Of a stretch of DNA of 6,695 bases, positions 5,382-6,695 are shown in pieces. The DNA comes from DATLYH01 sp035575035 (GTDB lineage: Bacteria; Planctomycetota; Planctomycetia; Gemmatales; Gemmataceae): NCBI GenBank assembly GCA_035575035.1, contig DATLYH010000066.1, positions 1 through 6,695 on the forward strand, given 5' to 3'. A program made the translations under genes and the position numbers. The notes under the pieces are model-generated. The model was not told the origin of the DNA. It searched no databases and worked only from the letters and a program-made list of their open reading frames with translations. Numbering within the stretch: position 1 is the first letter of the stretch; the number at the start of each line of letters is the position of its first letter.

Positions 5382-5471
5382 TATTTTCATGTGCCAATAG
5401 GACCGCGCACGGCAGAACCAGCCTCACGGCGCCGGCCGTCGTTCCAGCGCGCGGGAAACCCCGGCGAGAGC

Positions 5472-5524
5472 AGCCAGAAGCACGAGCAAAGACCAAGGCA
5501 CTACTTTCGCTCGCGCTTCTGGCT
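5472..5524. repeat. Long near-perfect inverted repeat (about 20-bp arms)
   Basis: The left arm AGCCAGAAGCACGAGCAAAG (5472-5491) is complementary to the right arm at 5504-5524, apart from one A/G difference and one inserted base. The loop is 12 nt. Neither arm is followed by a T-run, so a dispersed palindromic repeat is more likely than an intrinsic terminator, though it could slow polymerase between the divergent genes. Confidence 0.8.
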
Positions 5525-5740
5525 TCAAGGCCATGCGAAAGTGAGGCATGACCGGCGTGGGCGCTTTTGGGTGCTATCTCCCGGACCTCGCCCGTGCGGC
5601 ACGGCACCCCTCGCGGCAGGTCAACTTGCGTCCCCCTGCTCGCCGGGTTACCCTCAACCAGAGTGGGGCTGTGCGGCCGACCGCCGGCGCTGGAACTCGC
5701 GGCCGCGGCGGCCCCGGTGTCGCCCCGGGCAGGTCCTCTC

Positions 5741-6695
5741 ATGCGGTGGCCCATCCGTTATCAACTCCTGGTCCCTCTGCTGACGCTGTTGCTGGGAGCG
5801 GCCGGCGTCAGCGCCTGGACCGCCTTCGCCGCGGCCGAGCGGGCCCGGAGACAGATCGAAACCCAGGTGCGCGACATCGGACGAACCCTCAGTGAGGCTC
5901 ACTTCCCGCTCACCGACCCAATCCTGCGAATGACCAAGAGCCTTTCCGGCGCAGATTACCTGCTGGTCTCCGAGCGTCAGCCGCCCGCCACCACCCTGAC
6001 CGCTGCCATCGAGCCGCCGCCCGGAGAGACGGTCTGTGACGACCCGGAGGCGCTGAAGCTCGGCCCGGTCATCACCCTGGACGGGCGCCAGTACTTCTGC
6101 AGCGGAGTGCAGGTCCGCCGCGGACCGAACAAAGGGGCCACGCTATACATTCTCTATCCGGTTTCGCTCTGGCGCGACGCGCTGTGGCAGGCGATCCGGC
6201 CGTCATTGCTCCTGGGCGGCTTTGTCGGGCTGGCGTCGGTGGCCCTGGCGGTCGGTGTCGGCCGGCGGCTCGGCCGGCGCATCGGGGAGTTGGAGCGGCG
6301 CACGCGCCAGATCGCGGCGGGCAACTTCAGCCCGATGCCGCTGCCGGCGGGCAACGACGAGATCCGCGACCTTGCCCGTTCCGTGAACGAGATGGCCCAG
6401 CGGCTGGCCCAGCTCCAGGAAACGGTCCAGAAAAGCGAACGGCTCCGGTTGCTGGGCCAACTCGGAGCGGGGCTAGCCCATCAGCTGCGCAACGCCGTCA
6501 CCGGTGCCCGCCTGGCCGTGCAGCTCCACGCCCGCACCTGTGCCGGTAGCGCCGACGCAGAAGCCCTCGACGTGGCCCTGCGCCAGCTTGCCCTGCTGGA
6601 GGCCGCCGTCAAGCGCTTCCTCGACCTGGGCAGCGGCCGGACACCCCGGCGCGAACCGTGCCCGCTGGGTGCCCTGGTCGGCGAGGCGGTGGCGC
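5741..6695 (+). CDS. Membrane sensor histidine kinase, N-terminal part
   Basis: Partial: 318 codons are open to the right edge; the ATP-binding domain is not in the window. Domains in order: a first membrane helix (about 7-30), an extracytoplasmic sensor region (31-152) with a Cys pair at 99 and 120, a second helix (about 154-174), a HAMP linker (about 175-227, with RRIGELERRTRQIAAGNF and DEIRDLARSVNEMAQRL), then a dimerisation/phosphoacceptor segment with GQLGAGLAHQLRNAVTGAR (239-257). His247 is the predicted phosphorylation site. The protein should autophosphorylate in response to an envelope signal and pass the phosphate to a response regulator, probably encoded downstream. In the H-box the residue after His is Gln rather than the common Glu, and the Asn is followed by Ala rather than Pro. 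The start is the ATG at 5741, directly before the first helix; its ribosome site is weak (AGGT), and an in-frame GTG at 5717 is a poorer option. Confidence 0.9.
   Translation, partial: MRWPIRYQLLVPLLTLLLGAAGVSAWTAFAAAERARRQIETQVRDIGRTLSEAHFPLTDPILRMTKSLSGADYLLVSERQPPATTLTAAIEPPPGETVCDDPEALKLGPVITLDGRQYFCSGVQVRRGPNKGATLYILYPVSLWRDALWQAIRPSLLLGGFVGLASVALAVGVGRRLGRRIGELERRTRQIAAGNFSPMPLPAGNDEIRDLARSVNEMAQRLAQLQETVQKSERLRLLGQLGAGLAHQLRNAVTGARLAVQLHARTCAGSADAEALDVALRQLALLEAAVKRFLDLGSGRTPRREPCPLGALVGEAVA

Larger units (their letters stand above)
5320..5740. other. Divergent intergenic region
   Basis: 421 bp between the zinc-ribbon gene (leftward) and the kinase gene (rightward). It contains an AT-rich patch with a small dyad (5369-5381), a long inverted repeat (5472-5524) and a 13-nt palindrome CCGTGC-G-GCACGG (5592-5604). 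Open frames here on both strands are Arg/Pro/Ser-rich and lack ribosome sites, so I call no gene. Confidence 0.65.

Noticed and set aside
5376..5400. Sigma-54 promoter (TGGCAC on the minus strand, 5396-5391) for the zinc-ribbon gene
   Set aside because: The downstream GC doublet is 3 bp too far from the GG for a -24/-12 promoter, and no TTGC is in register.
5371..5754. Minus-strand open frame of 127 codons upstream of the kinase
   Set aside because: Low-complexity Ala/Arg/Ser/Gly composition, no ribosome site, and it spans the long hairpin; it looks like non-coding high-GC sequence.

Overview
This GC-rich window looks like chromosomal DNA from a planctomycete, most likely of the Gemmata/Isosphaera kind. 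Three things point there: a DUF1559 prepilin-like protein, an ActA/ActB pair of the alternative complex III type whose ActB has the 'extended N-terminus plus internal Tat motif' architecture, and short GC-rich palindromic repeats scattered in and between genes. The taxonomy is inferred from gene content, not from a marker gene.

Layout. The left 3.8 kb is read on the minus strand. From upstream to downstream it holds a DUF1559 type II secretion/pilin-like protein (2532-3818), a six-helix HdeD/DUF308 membrane protein (1772-2380), a membrane-anchored pentaheme cytochrome c (ActA, 1030-1689) and the start of ActB (1-1033, running off the left edge). ActA and ActB overlap by 4 bp (ATGA) and are clearly one operon. 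ActA and ActB are expected to be peripheral subunits of a quinol-oxidising complex that passes electrons to a cytochrome c or terminal oxidase. The ActB frame runs without a stop into a 42-bp tandem array built on palindromic repeat DNA. A related element supplies the last ~25 codons of hdeD and spills into the hdeD-actA gap.

A 372-bp divergent intergenic region (3819-4190) separates these genes from a plus-strand gene. It contains a candidate promoter for each direction, a short direct repeat, and a structured leader (a 9-bp perfect stem, then a Shine-Dalgarno hairpin). The plus-strand gene (4191-4910) encodes a class I glutamine-amidotransferase/peptidase C26 (PuuD-like) fold that has lost its catalytic Cys and Glu, so it is probably a pseudoenzyme. 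It converges on a small minus-strand zinc-ribbon-like protein (5062-5319).

A 421-bp divergent gap (5320-5740) holds a long near-perfect inverted repeat. It is followed by the N-terminal half of a membrane sensor histidine kinase (5741 to the right edge) with two membrane helices, a HAMP linker and an H-box.

No RNA genes, CRISPR arrays, transposase genes or phage genes were seen. The strongest leads are the in-frame repeat array in ActB with its G-quadruplex-prone edge, the degenerate PuuD-like protein with its structured leader, and the duplicated tryptophan-rich motif in the DUF1559 protein.
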